Below are positions 50,398-62,699 of a DNA stretch of 64,000 nt, one piece after another. Each line of letters starts with the position of its first letter. Within the stretch, counting starts at the first letter, position 1. A program made the translations under genes and the position numbers. This stretch comes from Lumnitzera littorea (lineage: Eukaryota > Streptophyta > Magnoliopsida > Myrtales > Combretaceae): NCBI GenBank assembly GCA_024138015.1, contig JAMXBB010000006.1, positions 70,073,033 through 70,137,032 of the forward strand, given 5' to 3'. The notes below the pieces were generated by a model that was not told the DNA's origin, searched no databases, and was given only the letters and a program-made list of their open reading frames with translations.

Positions 50398-52794
50398 TCC
50401 TAGTCTTAAAAACTAAGGAAAAAAAATATATTAAAATGCCGCCTTTGTTGACCATATTTACATGCTCATACATATGCATTTTCTTAGATTTTTAGTGTAG
50501 TAAACATATTACATGTAATTATAGAAGCATATAAGTTGTATTAAGATAATAACACGAAGAAAAGTAGAAGAATCATCATTATATCTTCATTCCCGTGTTA
50601 GGGCCAAAACATATGTATGTATATCCCCACTATATTTTTTATTTTTCATGTTTATTTTGGTAAGAAATGATTTTAGGTGCATTCTTAGTGGTAGTTTGAT
50701 GCATGTCTTGGTAAGTTGAGTAGATGATGTGTAGAAAGTTCTAAGAAATAATCCCAAGCCCACTTGGAAACTACTTGACCAATTGGTATAACAGTTATTT
50801 GAGTTCTACCTGATCAAGTGTTCTAGGAAGCCCATGATGAGCATTGATAAGAGTTAAAGCCCATAGCCACTTAAAAACTTGAACAAGTCTTTAATTCATA
50901 AGAAATAGGTTTTGACCTAACTTAAAATGGTTTAACTAAATTAATGACCTTAGGAAAATGTGATAAACGCCCAATAATAAATAAAATAAGTCCATTAAAT
51001 TAAAATGGCCTTAGGCCCAAAGGAAAGCTCACATCCTTATAAGTTAAAACTTAAAATGACTAAATATAATAAAAGGAAGCATATAGTTAGAGATTTAAAT
51101 AAAAATTGAATATTTTAAGCCCAATGATAATATAAGAACCCAATTAATAATGATAAATGACTTGAACAAGGCCTTACACACTTAAGACACTTAACTAAAT
51201 TAGAAAATCAACTAAGTTAAAAGGGAAACATACAAAATTCAAATCTAACCCCTATCCAAAATTATGGTTGTGTGTCCTAACTCTTAAAATGGATCCCTTC
51301 ATGCGAAAATATATTCGAAATCACATGATATCAACTATAAGAACGCGAAAAACAAACTTAAAATAAAGAAGTTAGAGTGAAAACAAGTTTTAACCGTACT
51401 CAGGGGTTAGGACGAGCTTAAGCAATTAGGTAGAATTTTAGGTTCTTAAAGAAATCCTCTTCCAATTATTTACATATACATTATTATTATGTTTTAAGTG
51501 GCTTAATATCTAATTTAAAAAGCCCAAAGGTTAGGACAAGTAGGCAAGCAGGCTAGGTGAGGGAGTTTTGATGAACATTTACTTATGTTTGATAATTGCT
51601 TGATATTCTGTTGCTTACCCTTGGTTGTCTGTTGAGTGATTGGTTATTCTGCATACTAACATCTGTGTGATCACCTTATTAAAATTGGTAAGTTTAAATA
51701 TTTGGCTAAATTAACTAGATATACTTGTTGCATATTTGTGATCCATTAGTTGCGGACTGGAATGTCTACAGCTTTGCTAAGTTTTCAAAAAAAAAAAAAA
51801 AGAAATTTTATGAAAATGAATTTGTTGAAATGCTTTATGATTTAAAGAAAGATTTATCAACTTAGTGAGTACACATAGTAGTCTCCTGTGACAGTTTATT
51901 TGTTGAGATAAAGCTAGTAGACCATCTTCAGTTAATTGATAACAAGTCACTTGAGTTGGGACTCATATGGTTTAGCTCGTGGGCCATTTGGGTGTTGTAT
52001 TGATTGTTTATAATAAATAGCCTTGGATGGGATCCATTTAATTTATTAGTATGGTATTCTCGACTAAGGTAGTAGTCAAGTTTTGCTTGTTAGGACAGTA
52101 CCCACAAATAGCCTCATGCGAGTAAGGTGGTGTGCATTGTGTGGTTAAGTAAGGGGGATAATCAATGTGTAGATAACATAAATCTACACCTTCCATGGTT
52201 TTAAAGCCCTATGGATGTGTTACTTGCATTTAGCATATGTGTATTCAATTTGTATGTAACTAAGTTGCATGTTTGTTAATAATACTTGTTAACTTGCTTA
52301 AATGGTAGTGGTGAGAAATGAACTCACTAACTTATGGTATGCTTACGCCTAAACAGTTCCTTTTTGCAGGTAACCAAAAGCTTGGAATGGGTTAAGATAA
52401 AAGTATTCCTTAAGCAGCTTGATTAGACAGATAAGATTACTTTAGTAAACGGTATTGGTTAAGCTAGATCTTTATTATATTTAGTAACTCTCTATGGTCT
52501 TGGTAGACTGTGGATTGTTGGGTTACCCTCGTTGGTCATATAAATAAGTAAATGTAAGTAAAATGAATAAACACCCTTAGAAACTTACTAGTTAAAGTAT
52601 TGCAATCTCTAACATGTAAGGTGGTCTTTATATCATGGGTGCACATGTGATATGGAGATTTTAAGAAAAACTACCAGGACCTCTTGTAAGGCATTATACA
52701 TTGCACCTTTCATATGCATTCCATTCATATGGTTGGGGATTTGGGTAGTGAGGGAAAAAAAGGTTTCGACTTTAGGATAAAGGAGTAGTTTTTT
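50398..52794. other. decayed retroelement DNA, probable LTR body
   Basis: No coding region is seen. The text around 52310-52390 ('tgaactcactaacttatgg' then 'cctttttgcaggtaac') resembles the conserved central part of plant Ty3/Gypsy LTRs. It leads into the LTR end at 53324, so it is likely the same LTR, but its left edge could not be placed. Confidence 0.45.
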
Positions 52795-53324
52795 TTTTTT
52801 AATGTTGCTTTACTGATCGTAATAGTGGAATTTTTATTTTAACTTTCTTTTCATTTGCATATTTTTGGTAATATAAGTTTTTCATTCTTTTTCAAGTTCT
52901 TACTTTGATGTAGATTTCTTTACCCAATATGGATGTTGAGTGGAAAAAAGAATGGCTTATTAGGAAATAAAAACACATGTGGCATATGTCCATTGGTTGA
53001 TAAGGCTAAGTAGACTAATGGGGTTAGTGAGAGATTACCAAGATGTATATTATGATAGGTATATATTTAATTGGGAGTATAATAGGCCAAGTTCATGGTT
53101 CAAGTGTAAAATTGAAAATAAAAGGGTAAAGTAGAGGTGTAATTTGTGACAATTACCCTACAATTATATGAGTTTTACGAAAATGCAAGTATTGAATTGG
53201 AGGCGTATGTAATCAAGTTCACTTTATGTGAATCAGGTCTATGGTAATATCTAACAGGTCAACTTCTATCTTAGATTAGTTCACACGACATAATTGCTAC
53301 TTCTCTACCACTTGGGGCATGACA
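52795..53324 (+). repeat. 3' part of a decayed LTR ending in GGGGCATGACA
   Basis: The segment up to 53230 matches the inverted fragment at 38340-38860. It ends 'ggggcatgaca' at 53324, shortly before a primer-binding-site relic, which places it as a 5' LTR in plus orientation. No second LTR in the same orientation is seen before the Gypsy element at 54679. Confidence 0.65.
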
Positions 53325-53333
53325 ATTCTAAGT

Positions 53334-53346
53334 TGGTATTAGAGTA
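53334..53346 (+). other. relic tRNA-Met primer-binding site
   Basis: TGGTATTAGAGTA, ten bases after the LTR end, differs at two positions from the TGGTATCAGAGC-type primer site complementary to initiator tRNA-Met that many plant LTR retrotransposons use. Confidence 0.6.
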
Positions 53347-54673
53347 TAGTTCTTAAGAATCTACTATGAAGTGTGATTCTTAAGGATGTGCTTTGAAGAG
53401 TCATAAATAAAAAAAGTATATATATCATAGTAATACAATGAGAGTGAGTAGTAATAAGTTGGTGGTGAAATATTGTATGGGGACGTTATGATATAAACTA
53501 ATTATATTATTGCATGATAACTATGAGCTTAAATCTATCCATAGAGTTGCAATGAGGATTTGAGTACTTTAGTGATACACTCTATAGTAGTAGTTGAGAT
53601 AAATGAGATGATGGGATATGGCGTAGGAGGACAATCAGAGGCTAATTCAAAGATTCAATTAAGACCTATATTAGCAGAATAACCAAAATGTGAATTCTTG
53701 GAATTCCTTAGGGATTTTTGATTGGTGCTGAGCTAACTATAGTGCAAAGTCGTATCTCTTCAGACGATCATCCTATAGAGAATGAAATAGTTACCCTTGA
53801 GATAATAGCTATAGATAATGTTAGGAAGTTAGTTAGTGATAAAGTTTATGAAGTAGATGATATACTAATTACCTTAAGAATGTATAGTTAAGAACTGAGA
53901 TGACAAGTGGGAATAACGATGTAGTTGGTAGCATATGGAGTAGATTCCTTTTGAATAGGTAGCTACTACTAATAGTTCATAAGAAGAGTGGATTGGGATC
54001 AAGTTTTGATTCCTTCCTTATTGCACTGAATGCATCACTTGGTAGAATGTAAGGGATTATAACCTAGGAAGTTAAGAGAAGTCCATAAGAAAGGAGGATT
54101 TCAAGGTAAACCTCAGAGATGATTTCAGAATGTAAGTAAAGTACAGAATATGATCGTAGTTGAATTATGGGATATAAATTTGGAAGAAATTGAGGTAATG
54201 AATAGAGTAGAACCTAATTCAGAAGATACTGTAGAACTATATTTAGAAGATTAAGTAGAAAATTATAAATGGAACATAGTAGATGAAAAACTGCTGAAAA
54301 TAATAATATTGACCTTTAAGTGATGATTATAGATGGTGAAAAAAAATTTGAGGATATAAGGAGCTAACTTCTACTAGTTTAAAAGAATGAAATGGATGAT
54401 AGATTGGTAATATATCTTTGTATTTATACCAGTTCGATAATACCTTACATGTACTTAAAAGTATAATATTAATGCTTGCATTTAGTCTCTTTCATTATTA
54501 GGATATGATCATTATTAAGATTAACATGATCTAAACTATAATGATACCTAAGTTATATGATGTCTTAAAACTTGAGTATGAATTCATGTTTTTACATTTG
54601 CAGTCTTGTGAACTATGGTGTGCAAATAACATAAATATTAGATTGGTATAAATTAGCTATTTGTCAAATTAAG
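53347..54673 (+). pseudogene. decayed retroelement interior, not identifiable
   Basis: This follows the primer-site relic and is purine-rich on the plus strand, as gag regions often are. All frames are broken by many stops and I could not match a domain with confidence. It is cut off on the right by the insertion of the Gypsy element at 54679. Confidence 0.35.
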
Positions 54674-54678
54674 TTATG

Positions 54679-55144
54679 TGTTGTTGATGAATTTAGGGGT
54701 CAAGAAATAGTCTTGCAAAAGAAAGTAAAATACTTGGTATCGGGGCTAATCTGGTGTGGCCACTCCGATGCCTAAGTTAGAATAGTGATTTAGTATAGTA
54801 AGTATGAAAATGAGAAGTGTTTGAGCCCCCTTATTGAGTTTTTTTCCGGTATTTATAGATGGTTGTTATGTCTAAGGCAGTTGTTGAGGTAATTGTTATG
54901 ATACGTGGAACACTCTTGACTTGACATCTCCCCTAATATGTAGGGATAGTAACAGCTGTAAAATATAACCATGCTTATGATAACTGTTTGTGCTATAGAT
55001 TTGAATTCAAACCAGGAGCGTTTCTTTTACTCGGCATAATTGCCAAGTGTCTTCTAAAGAGTGTGAATGTCGAGAGATTCGATTACTCAGCTTCTCGACC
55101 GATGAAAGGACGAGTATAAGTTGAGTGAAAACTAACTATTAACA
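54679..55144 (-). repeat. 3' LTR of the Gypsy element
   Basis: A 466-bp block that on the minus strand begins TGTTAATAG and ends CAACAACA. It is homologous throughout to the solo LTR 14144-14610. The base next to it on the inner side begins the purine tract expected beside a 3' LTR. The five bases outside are TTATG; their partner would lie outside the window. Confidence 0.9.
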
Positions 55145-55162
55145 TTTGCCCCCCAACTCTCG
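55145..55162 (-). other. polypurine tract of the Gypsy element
   Basis: The minus strand reads GAGAGTTGGGGGGCAAA directly before the TG that starts the 3' LTR. This is the usual place for the primer of plus-strand DNA synthesis. Confidence 0.75.
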
Positions 55163-55489
55163 TGTTCGAATAGATGACAAAGGGAGTTATGTATATATGT
55201 ACTGCGGTAGAGGCCGAGTGGGGGGAGACTCTTTGGATTTATGCCAAGTAACGTGGGAAGTAGCATGGATCATATCCTAGTTGAAACGTCGCCATTTCAA
55301 ATCTCTTACCTATTCGGGAAACCAAAAAGCTGTAGGCACGACATCTGTCACCTAAGTCATCATTTTGTTGCAAGCCTAATAACTGTTAGAAAGTTTTCAG
55401 TCGTTAGATTTCTATTGTGAGACACACGTCAACAATCTACGGGAATATAATATTAGCACATCAATACTTTCAAAAGAAGATTTGCAGTT

Positions 55490-58132
55490 ATGAGAACGGA
55501 TTGTCCATATATAAGGTACTGTTCACAATCAGGTTTTACTCCTTTGGTTGCACATAAAATTTTCATTCATTTTCAAATCTTCAGAATCTCACTCTTCAAC
55601 TTCTATTATTTCATTTCATATAAATGTCCAGGTATGGTTTGCAAAGTTGCTTGTCGACTTATTTTGTCCGATTATGAGACAACGGAAACTGAAGCCACTC
55701 TTCCCCCCCCAAAATAGGAGTAAGGCGGCATGTTCTTTGGGCGGTTTGGCTGATAATATAGAGGCAAGGTGAGATAAACTTGCTCGGATTAATGAGCTTC
55801 TTGTAGATAATTATCCTGAGGATAAGGAAGGGAGGTCGTTAGCAAGATATTTGTACAACACAATAGCCTACTTTCATGATTCTTCTGATAGAACCGCCAG
55901 TTCCATCGATAGAGTTCTCGTCACAAAGTACAATTAGTAGTGGCGAGATCTTCCCAGAACATGGAACTTGAGGAGGCTGAGAGATGGGGAGAGAGTATGC
56001 TTTCTAGGGAGTGCGAGTTCCATATATACCTATAGTATTTGGATTTTGGGTTGTACTTCCCTTTCTCGGCTTTTGTTCAAGGCTTCTTCAACTACTTCAG
56101 AGTTGCATCGAGTATGTTCTCACCCAACACATATCGGCTTCTGGCGGCTTTTGAGATAGTATGTGAAGAGGTTAAGGTCAGGGCTACGCTACAGTTGTTT
56201 AGATTTTTCTTCACCATCCGTAGGCAACCTGACGGGTAGTACTTCGCTACTGTAAGGCATGGGCGTAAGTTCATGGATGGGTTAGAATTTAAGATTCACA
56301 AGTGACATGATAAGTTTGTGTCAATTGTGTCTGATGAGGACTTAGACTTTTGGACCCAATGGACTGAGTTGATACATACGAAGGATGTAGATTTAATGCT
56401 GAATGATGTAGTAGTAGCGAAGAAGATTCAGCGAAGAAGGAGAAACAAAATATTCTTTTGGAACGTCGAGAGAATTATACGGCGTTATGAAAATGGTGAA
56501 CCAATATTTTTTGAAAAAGAAGGTATGTTAATGTGTTGCCACTGTGTCGAGTATAGCTACGAGGAAAGTCGTTCTCGAGACTTTGGGGGAGAATAGTGAC
56601 CTTTGAGCTTTGCTTAGCCCGGAAAATGTAAGTTTATATTTTTTCCTTGTTTATATTAATTGATTTACTCACCTTGTAGATGTGGGTGTTGGAGAGGTAG
56701 ATCCTGTAAAGCTATTTGCTTAGGCCAAAGCTAAGAAGTTTAAGGCTAATAGGAGGGGGACCACCTCTGCAACTACTACATGACCTGTTGTCGCAAAGAG
56801 ACCACCAAAGGAGGCTGCAGCAAAGCATGTAGCTGTGTAGATCTCTCGTCCTCGATGAGTAGGATGAAAATGCAATTGCCGCGAAAGGCTCATCACATGT
56901 TATTGCGGTGGCTCTAAGTGGTGAAAAAAGAACAGGGAAGGAACTTGTCGGCCAGCCACCTATCAAGAAATCCAAAGGCTTGGACGAACGGGTGAAGGAG
57001 GCAATGTGTGCTAAAGCTTTCAGCATCAATAGCATCGAATTCGTGCCAAATAGAGAGGTCAGCAAGTACTTCATCCCTTGCTGGAGCCATCAGATTTTGG
57101 ACACTAACTTGGCCTTAGGAGATAAGACGAAATCTTTGGCTTTAATGGAAGAAGTCATTCTTCTGAAAGACAAAGATATCGCCAAGAAAGATGTCGATAA
57201 GGTCGGCGGTTACAATAAGGCCCATGTCGTGACCAAATTGTATGATGTGAGTATCCATAAACATTTTCTTTTCTAGCTCCTTCAGATAATTAACACATTT
57301 TCTTTTTCCAGATAAGTAGCCACATCCTTGCAGCTTTGGATGAGGTCAACAGAGAGGCAAAGAAGGTAATATCCTCTGCTATATATGTGTAATATTCAAT
57401 CATTCTTAATTATAATAACTAAATTTGCTGCAAAAAGTTGAGGATGCGTACAATGCATTAAAGGCCCAAACTGCTACGGCCAAGAATGTGAAGATTAGGG
57501 TTGAGATGGAAGCAAGAGAGCTTAAGGAGGAACTTGTTGCCAAGAAATTGGCACAAGATCTCACTACCGATGAAATCTCTAGCTTGAAGGCCAAAATGAA
57601 ACAACAGTACAAAGAGTCCGAAAGCCTGAAGGAGGAACTACAGAAGAAAAGGGAAGAGTGATGGGGCTTGGGCTGGTCTATTTGTACGATGAGCGATGAT
57701 GAAGATAAGCTCAGTATGTAGATAAAGGAGTTGGAGACTAACAACTTGAACTTATAGAGCTGTGTAGCCAAATTGCAGGAGGCTATGAAGAAGGGACCTT
57801 CAATTGAAGAGGCTCTTAATATAGTCACTCCCAGTCGGCAATATGAGAGGCTTCTACGCAAGAAGTTGTTGGAGGGGGTTTAAGTGGCAAGGGAAGAGGT
57901 CTTGAAGCTTCATCTTGATTATGATCTCTCGTATCTTGACTTTGTTGATGTCAACGACAAAGTTAGTAGTGACAACAAAGATGAAGGCGACGAGACGAGT
58001 GCCGAGAGTATTGGTCAAAGTGATAATGAAGCTCAAGTCGAAGAAGTTGCCCGCTCTAAGAAATTGGTTGCCAAGAAAGCCTTAGTGAAAGATTTAAGAA
58101 TCGCTTCTACTGAATTTGAGAATAGGCTGTAG
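55490..58132 (+). pseudogene. antisense extra ORF with Transposase_28-like domain and coiled coil
   Basis: This lies on the strand opposite gag-pol, between integrase and the 3' LTR. The N-terminal part (about 55960-56560, with a frame change near 56040) has the FPFSAFVQGFFNYF, SPNTYRLLAAFEIVCEE and LFRFFFTIRR pattern of the 'putative gypsy type transposon' family (Transposase_28), then an FFWNVER segment. The C-terminal part is a basic linker (about 56908-57000) and a long coiled coil (57430-57660, heptad-rich K/E), ending in an acidic tail by 58132. Likely GT-AG introns interrupt it at 57248-57311 and about 57367-57436. Several stops make this copy a pseudogene. Function of such antisense ORFs is unknown. 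Confidence 0.75.
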
Positions 58133-58904
58133 GATTTGTTGTATTGGCATATTGCATTCTCTTGTAATTAATCATCGGAATATAATCAAGGCAATGTCGA
58201 GTATATGTGACTTTCACGTAATTGAGCTTTCATGGTTTGTTTGGTTTATGCATGTTGCATGCGCTCTCATTCATCGGAATGCTTTAATTCACTTCATTTG
58301 TTTCTCAGCATATTTTAATTCACATGCCTTACTATCCTTCGACTTATTTCATTTTACGTATTGTTTCTAGGCATGTTTTATTTCATATGACTCCTGTTTC
58401 TTGGCATGTTTTATTTTACACGTTCATTTTTCTTTGGTAGGTTTTATTTTACATGCCCATTTTTCTTCAGCATGTTTTATTTCATGCACCCATTTTTCCT
58501 CAGCATGTTTTATTTCACACACGTCCTTTAACCATTTGAGGTGTGGACTAGCCGGATTACTTGGCCGTATAGTTAATTTGTATAGTTCTACCGTGTTAGG
58601 CTAGAACTTAGGTCAATTCGTTTGCCGTGCAGCCTAAAACTCGTTCATTTGGCAGTTATAACCAAATCACAAAGACATCAAATATATAATTATCATAAAT
58701 AAATCTTATAAGCACGTTGCCTGCCCCCAGATGAATGATGGCAGAAATCTTTTGTCATTAATTGAAATAAAATTTCAGATTATCGGCATTCTAAGCTCGC
58801 GAGATGATGGATCCATCTAAACTTTTTAGTCAATTGGCCCCCTCGCCAATGACTTCCCGGATCCTAATAGGATCCTCTTAATTCATGCCAAGCTTTCCTT
58901 GATT
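58133..58904. other. spacer between antisense ORF and integrase
   Basis: There is no domain on either strand. At 58375-58520 a degenerate ~30-bp repeat ('catgttttatttcacat' with 'ccatttttcttcagcatg') occurs about five times. The two opposing reading frames converge here, so transcription terminators for both would be expected in this spacer (inference). Confidence 0.5.
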
Positions 58905-59880
58905 TACTCATACGCCTAGTGCTTCCATCTTACGGCAAACCAAATCTCTAGGTTAGAAAACCTTGTGCTTCACTTTTTGATTGTAGTAATGTCTTGGATT
59001 TCCTTAATAGTGTCCAGATTCGCAGTCAATCTAACTTGATTAAGCATAACGTCAAAATTATGTGTACAAAGATTAGGTAAGTCTAACTCAATCGATAACA
59101 CGGCTTCAGTGCCATAGGCCAACTTAAATGGTGTCTCTCTTATTGAGGTTCTGTAAGTGGTTCTATATCCCTATAGGATGTTCGGTAGTTCATCGGCCTA
59201 CTTTACCCTGACTTGATCCACTTTTCGCTTTAAGTTGTGTAGTATGATCTTGTTTATGGCTTCGACTTATCCATTTGTTTGAGGTTGCACTACAGACGTA
59301 TAGTTTAGCCGAATGCTATGCTTTTGGTGAAATGTTCGAAACTTGTTGTTATCAAATTGTGGGCCGTTATTTATAATTATCGTGTAGGGAACTCCAAATT
59401 TAGATATGATGGAGTTGAAGATGAAAGCTTTCACTTTCTACTTAGCGATCTTTGCCACAGCCTCGGCCTCAGCCCATTTGGTAAAGTAGTCTATGGCAAA
59501 AATGAGAAATTGTCATTAGGCGGTAGACTTAAGAAAGGGTCCGAGAATATCTAGCCCCCACTGGGCGAAAGGCTAAGGACTGGTTAGGGTACATAATTCA
59601 CTTGTAGGTGCTTTACTTAGCAACTCATGCTTTTGGCATTAAGGACATTACTGGACAACGTCCTTTGCATCTTCTTTCATAGTCAGCCAATTATAGCCGA
59701 GTTGAAGTGCTCGAATACACAGTGTTTGTGCCTTTACATAATTGCTGCATATGCCACCATAAAGTTTAGATAATACCCTTTGGACATCCCTTAGGGAAAG
59801 GCATCGAAAGTAGGGTTAGGATATGCTATGCTTGTATAGTTGACCATCAATCAAAGTATAGTTCATAGCCTAGTAAGTAA
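58905..59880 (-). pseudogene. Gypsy integrase, degenerate
   Basis: Minus-strand translation gives, in order, the remains of the HHCC zinc domain (about 59620-59790; CP-x-CQKHELL present, the two histidines not seen). The catalytic core follows: WGLDILGPF at about 59531-59560, YFTKWAEAEAVAKIA at about 59437-59490, and INNGPQFDN at about 59347-59380, where the usual catalytic aspartate reads asparagine. A C-terminal segment includes GYRTTYRTSIRETPF and LAYGTEAVLS. Integrase would join element cDNA to host DNA. Several internal stops are present. Confidence 0.85.
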
Positions 59881-59989
59881 ATCTTTATGCCTCCTTTTTG
59901 TTATCAGGTACAGAACCTTCTTTTAGATAATTCACTAAGGGATCCATCCATGATTCTTCTTTTGGGTAGGGAGCTAACTCATAGCTTTG

Positions 59990-60480
59990 CGAGAGATTAG
60001 ACATGCTTTACTGTGGGAGAAATTTGATGAAAAGTTTCTCGTTCAGCTCAAGGAATGCCATATTAGCCAACTTTAATAGCTTGTCAGCAGCAATATTCTT
60101 ACTTTTCGGAATTTTATGAATTGAGAAAGATAGGAATTCTTCTGTGAGCGTTTGTACCACCAATAGGAACTTGCTCATCTCTTCTTCTCTTGCTGCATAA
60201 CTTTCGGTGACCTAATTTACCACTGGCTAAGAATTAGTGAACACTTCAAGTTTCTTGGCACCAATTTCTTTAGCTAGTTTTAATCCAGCAATTAGAGCTT
60301 TGTACTTTGCTTCATTGTTACTAGCTGGGAATCCAAATTTCAGAGCGTAATGAACTTTGACATTATGGGGGCCTTGGAGAACTAGGCCTGCACTATTCCC
60401 TTCTTATGTCAAAGAACCATTGATGTAAAGAAACTAGATAGGTTTCTCGACAATCTCCACACAGTCTTCGTCCCTTGTGA
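59990..60480 (-). pseudogene. Gypsy RNase H domain, degenerate
   Basis: Minus-strand motifs include LYINGS near 60417-60440 (first catalytic aspartate position reads asparagine) and NNEAKYKALIAGLKLA at about 60270-60320. A later KKLEVFTNS stretch again has asparagine where aspartate is usual. Stops interrupt the frame. The domain would degrade the RNA of the RNA-DNA hybrid during reverse transcription. Confidence 0.8.
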
Positions 60481-60489
60481 ATTTAGCTA

Positions 60490-61020
60490 GAAAATCTACT
60501 AGTACTTGGGCCTTTAGTACCATTCTAGGTTTTATATTATACACTATGGGCATTGAGCTTCAAGGCATATTTCATCATCCTCCTCGAAGAATCGAGTCTT
60601 TGCAATGCTTGCTGCAATGGTTGAGTGGTGAGGATAATAATCTGGTGGGCTTCAAAGTATAGCTTCAATTTTCTTGCCGAACGAACCACTACCAATACAA
60701 ATTTTTCTATCTTTGTGTACTAAAGCTTTGGCCCTTGCAAAACATGACTTACATAATAAATGGGTTGATGATCTTTGCCGTCAATTTGGACTAACACAGA
60801 GGAAAGTGCTCGGTAGCTGATTGATAGATATAGGTATAAATTTTCTCCAAGAATGGGTGTCGAGAGTATTGGGGGCGACATAAGAAACTCCTTGAGCTCG
60901 TTGAAATCTCTTTCACAATTGTTGGTCTAGTTGAATTCCTTTGGATTCTTCAAAATTTTTAAGAATTCTGCGCACCTATCCTCACTTCTCAACATGAATC
61001 TATTAAGGGTAGCAATTCGC
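60490..61020 (-). pseudogene. RT thumb/connection region of the Gypsy polyprotein, degenerate
   Basis: Between the RT palm and the RNase H domain the minus strand keeps patchy readable stretches (for example near 60700-60860 and 60930-61020) but has frame breaks and stops. It is placed here by position and by continuity with the flanking domains. Confidence 0.55.
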
Positions 61021-61031
61021 CCAGTGAGTTC

Positions 61032-61910
61032 CTATACCTCCTTGACTAAGCGAGGTGACTTCATATTCTTTATGGCTTCAATCTTTCTTGGATTGGCCTT
61101 GATACCGCATCGCGTGACCATATACCCGAGAAATTTTCCTGATGTTGCACCAAAAACGCACTTCTGTAGGTTGAGTTTCATATTATATCTCCTCAATGTG
61201 GCAAATGTCTCCTCGAAATTAACGAGATGATAATCTTCCTTCATGATCTTCACAATCATGTCATCTACATATACTTCAACATTCCTATGGATCTGAGATT
61301 TGAACATCTTTGTTACTAATCTCTGGTATATGGCACTAGCGTTCTTCAGCCCAAAGGGCATCACCGTATAACAGTATGTTCCAAAATTGGTAACAAAAGA
61401 TGTGTGGACTTCATTGGCCTTATCCATCCTGATTTGATTGCAACTGGAGAAAGCGTCCATAAAAGAAAGCAACGCATATCCTGTGGTTGCATCTACTATC
61501 TGATTGATTTTTGGTAGTGGGAAATAGTCCTTGGGACAGGCCTTGTTAAGATCCATAAATTCTATGCACATTTGCCATTTGTCGTTAGACTTCTTGATTA
61601 GCACACAATTTGCTAGTCAAGTTGGATAAGGCTCTTCCCGAATGAATCTCACCATAAAAAATTTCTGGACCTCTTCTTCTATTGCCACTTGTCTCTTTGA
61701 TGCAAAATGTCTCTTTTTTTATTGGACCACCTTTACATTTGGGTCAATCTGAAGTTTGTGCACCATAGGGTCTGTCAGAATACCAGGCATGTTTGATGGT
61801 GACCATGTGAATACATCAACATTTGCATACAAGAAGTCAATCAGACTTTGCCGAACATCAATTGACATGGGCTTTCCTATCCTTGTCGTCTTCTTGGGAT
61901 TGTTTCCCAA
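61032..61910 (-). pseudogene. Gypsy reverse transcriptase, partly open
   Basis: The best-preserved part is a 190-codon open stretch at 61032-61604, which holds FMDLNKACPKDYFPLP, MPFGLKNASAIYQRL and VEVYVDDMIVK, with the YVDD catalytic motif at about 61260-61271. Upstream (61719-61910) lies the linker with DVFTWSPSNMPGI, and between them stops break the frame near 61615. Downstream is FLGYMVTRCGIKANPRKIEAI. It copies element RNA into DNA in the intact family. The catalytic YVDD is retained here although neighbouring enzymes lost theirs. Confidence 0.92.
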
Positions 61911-61979
61911 AGGAATTTCCTTTGTATCATTCTCGGTATTCTCTATGCCGACAAACTTTCCTTCTGGGTAGGTCTCGAC

Positions 61980-62690
61980 CTAAAATACTTTCGCTCGCCA
62001 TAAAGCCCTTATATATAAAGAGCATGCCAATTGCTGATCTCCTCTGCACATACCGACCCCCATGGGAGTGGAAAACTTGGCTTTTAAATGTGCCATTGAA
62101 GGGATGATGCCAAATAAATGTTGGCATGGCCGTCCTATTATCATGTTGTAAGGGGACCAACATTTGACGACGAGAAAATCCACTTTATCCTCTATAACAT
62201 GCTCATCATCGCCGATTTGTATTGGCAAAGAGATAACTCCGGCTACTTGGATGGGTTGATTATTGAAGGCATAGAGGTCATACTTGTAAGACTACAGTTG
62301 TGCTTTGATCTTGGGCCTCATTTGATTAAAAGCATGCTAAAAAATGATATTGGCTGAACTTCCTGTGTTAACAAGAATCTTCTTGACTTCAAAGTTGGCA
62401 ACTCTTGTGTTGATGACAAGTGTATTTTCGTGCGGCCTTTGTATGCCCTCAAAATCCTCTTCCTCGAAAGATGTTGTATTATCAATTTTGACTTTCTTTC
62501 TGTGAATATTGCAAATGTAATTCCTAGCGTTAACCGAGTTTGAAGAACTCGATTGGCCTATACTAGGTCCACCAACAATTGTATTAATTACTCTGTTTGG
62601 TGCTCTACTAAGTTTGCCAACAATTGTATTAATTACTCCATTTGGTGCTCTATTGGGATTAACATCCCTTACATCTCTCACAGCCATTGC
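61980..62690 (-). pseudogene. Gypsy aspartic protease, degenerate
   Basis: The active-site region reads ILVNTGSSANIIF at about 62335-62380; the family motif has aspartate where asparagine stands. Further along, VDFLVVKCWSPYNMIIGRP at about 62115-62180 matches the conserved C-terminal flap of Gypsy proteases. A frame change near 62230-62330 joins the two parts. It would process the gag-pol polyprotein. Confidence 0.85.
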
Positions 62691-62699
62691 TGGCCGAGT

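Noticed and set aside
56712..57074. A 120-codon minus-strand frame.
   Set aside because: It is antisense to the linker of the plus-strand ORF in the Gypsy element and has no domain.
57406..57861. A 151-codon minus-strand frame across the coiled-coil region.
   Set aside because: It is the serine/leucine-rich shadow of the K/E heptads on the other strand; composition and position mirror the antisense ORF.
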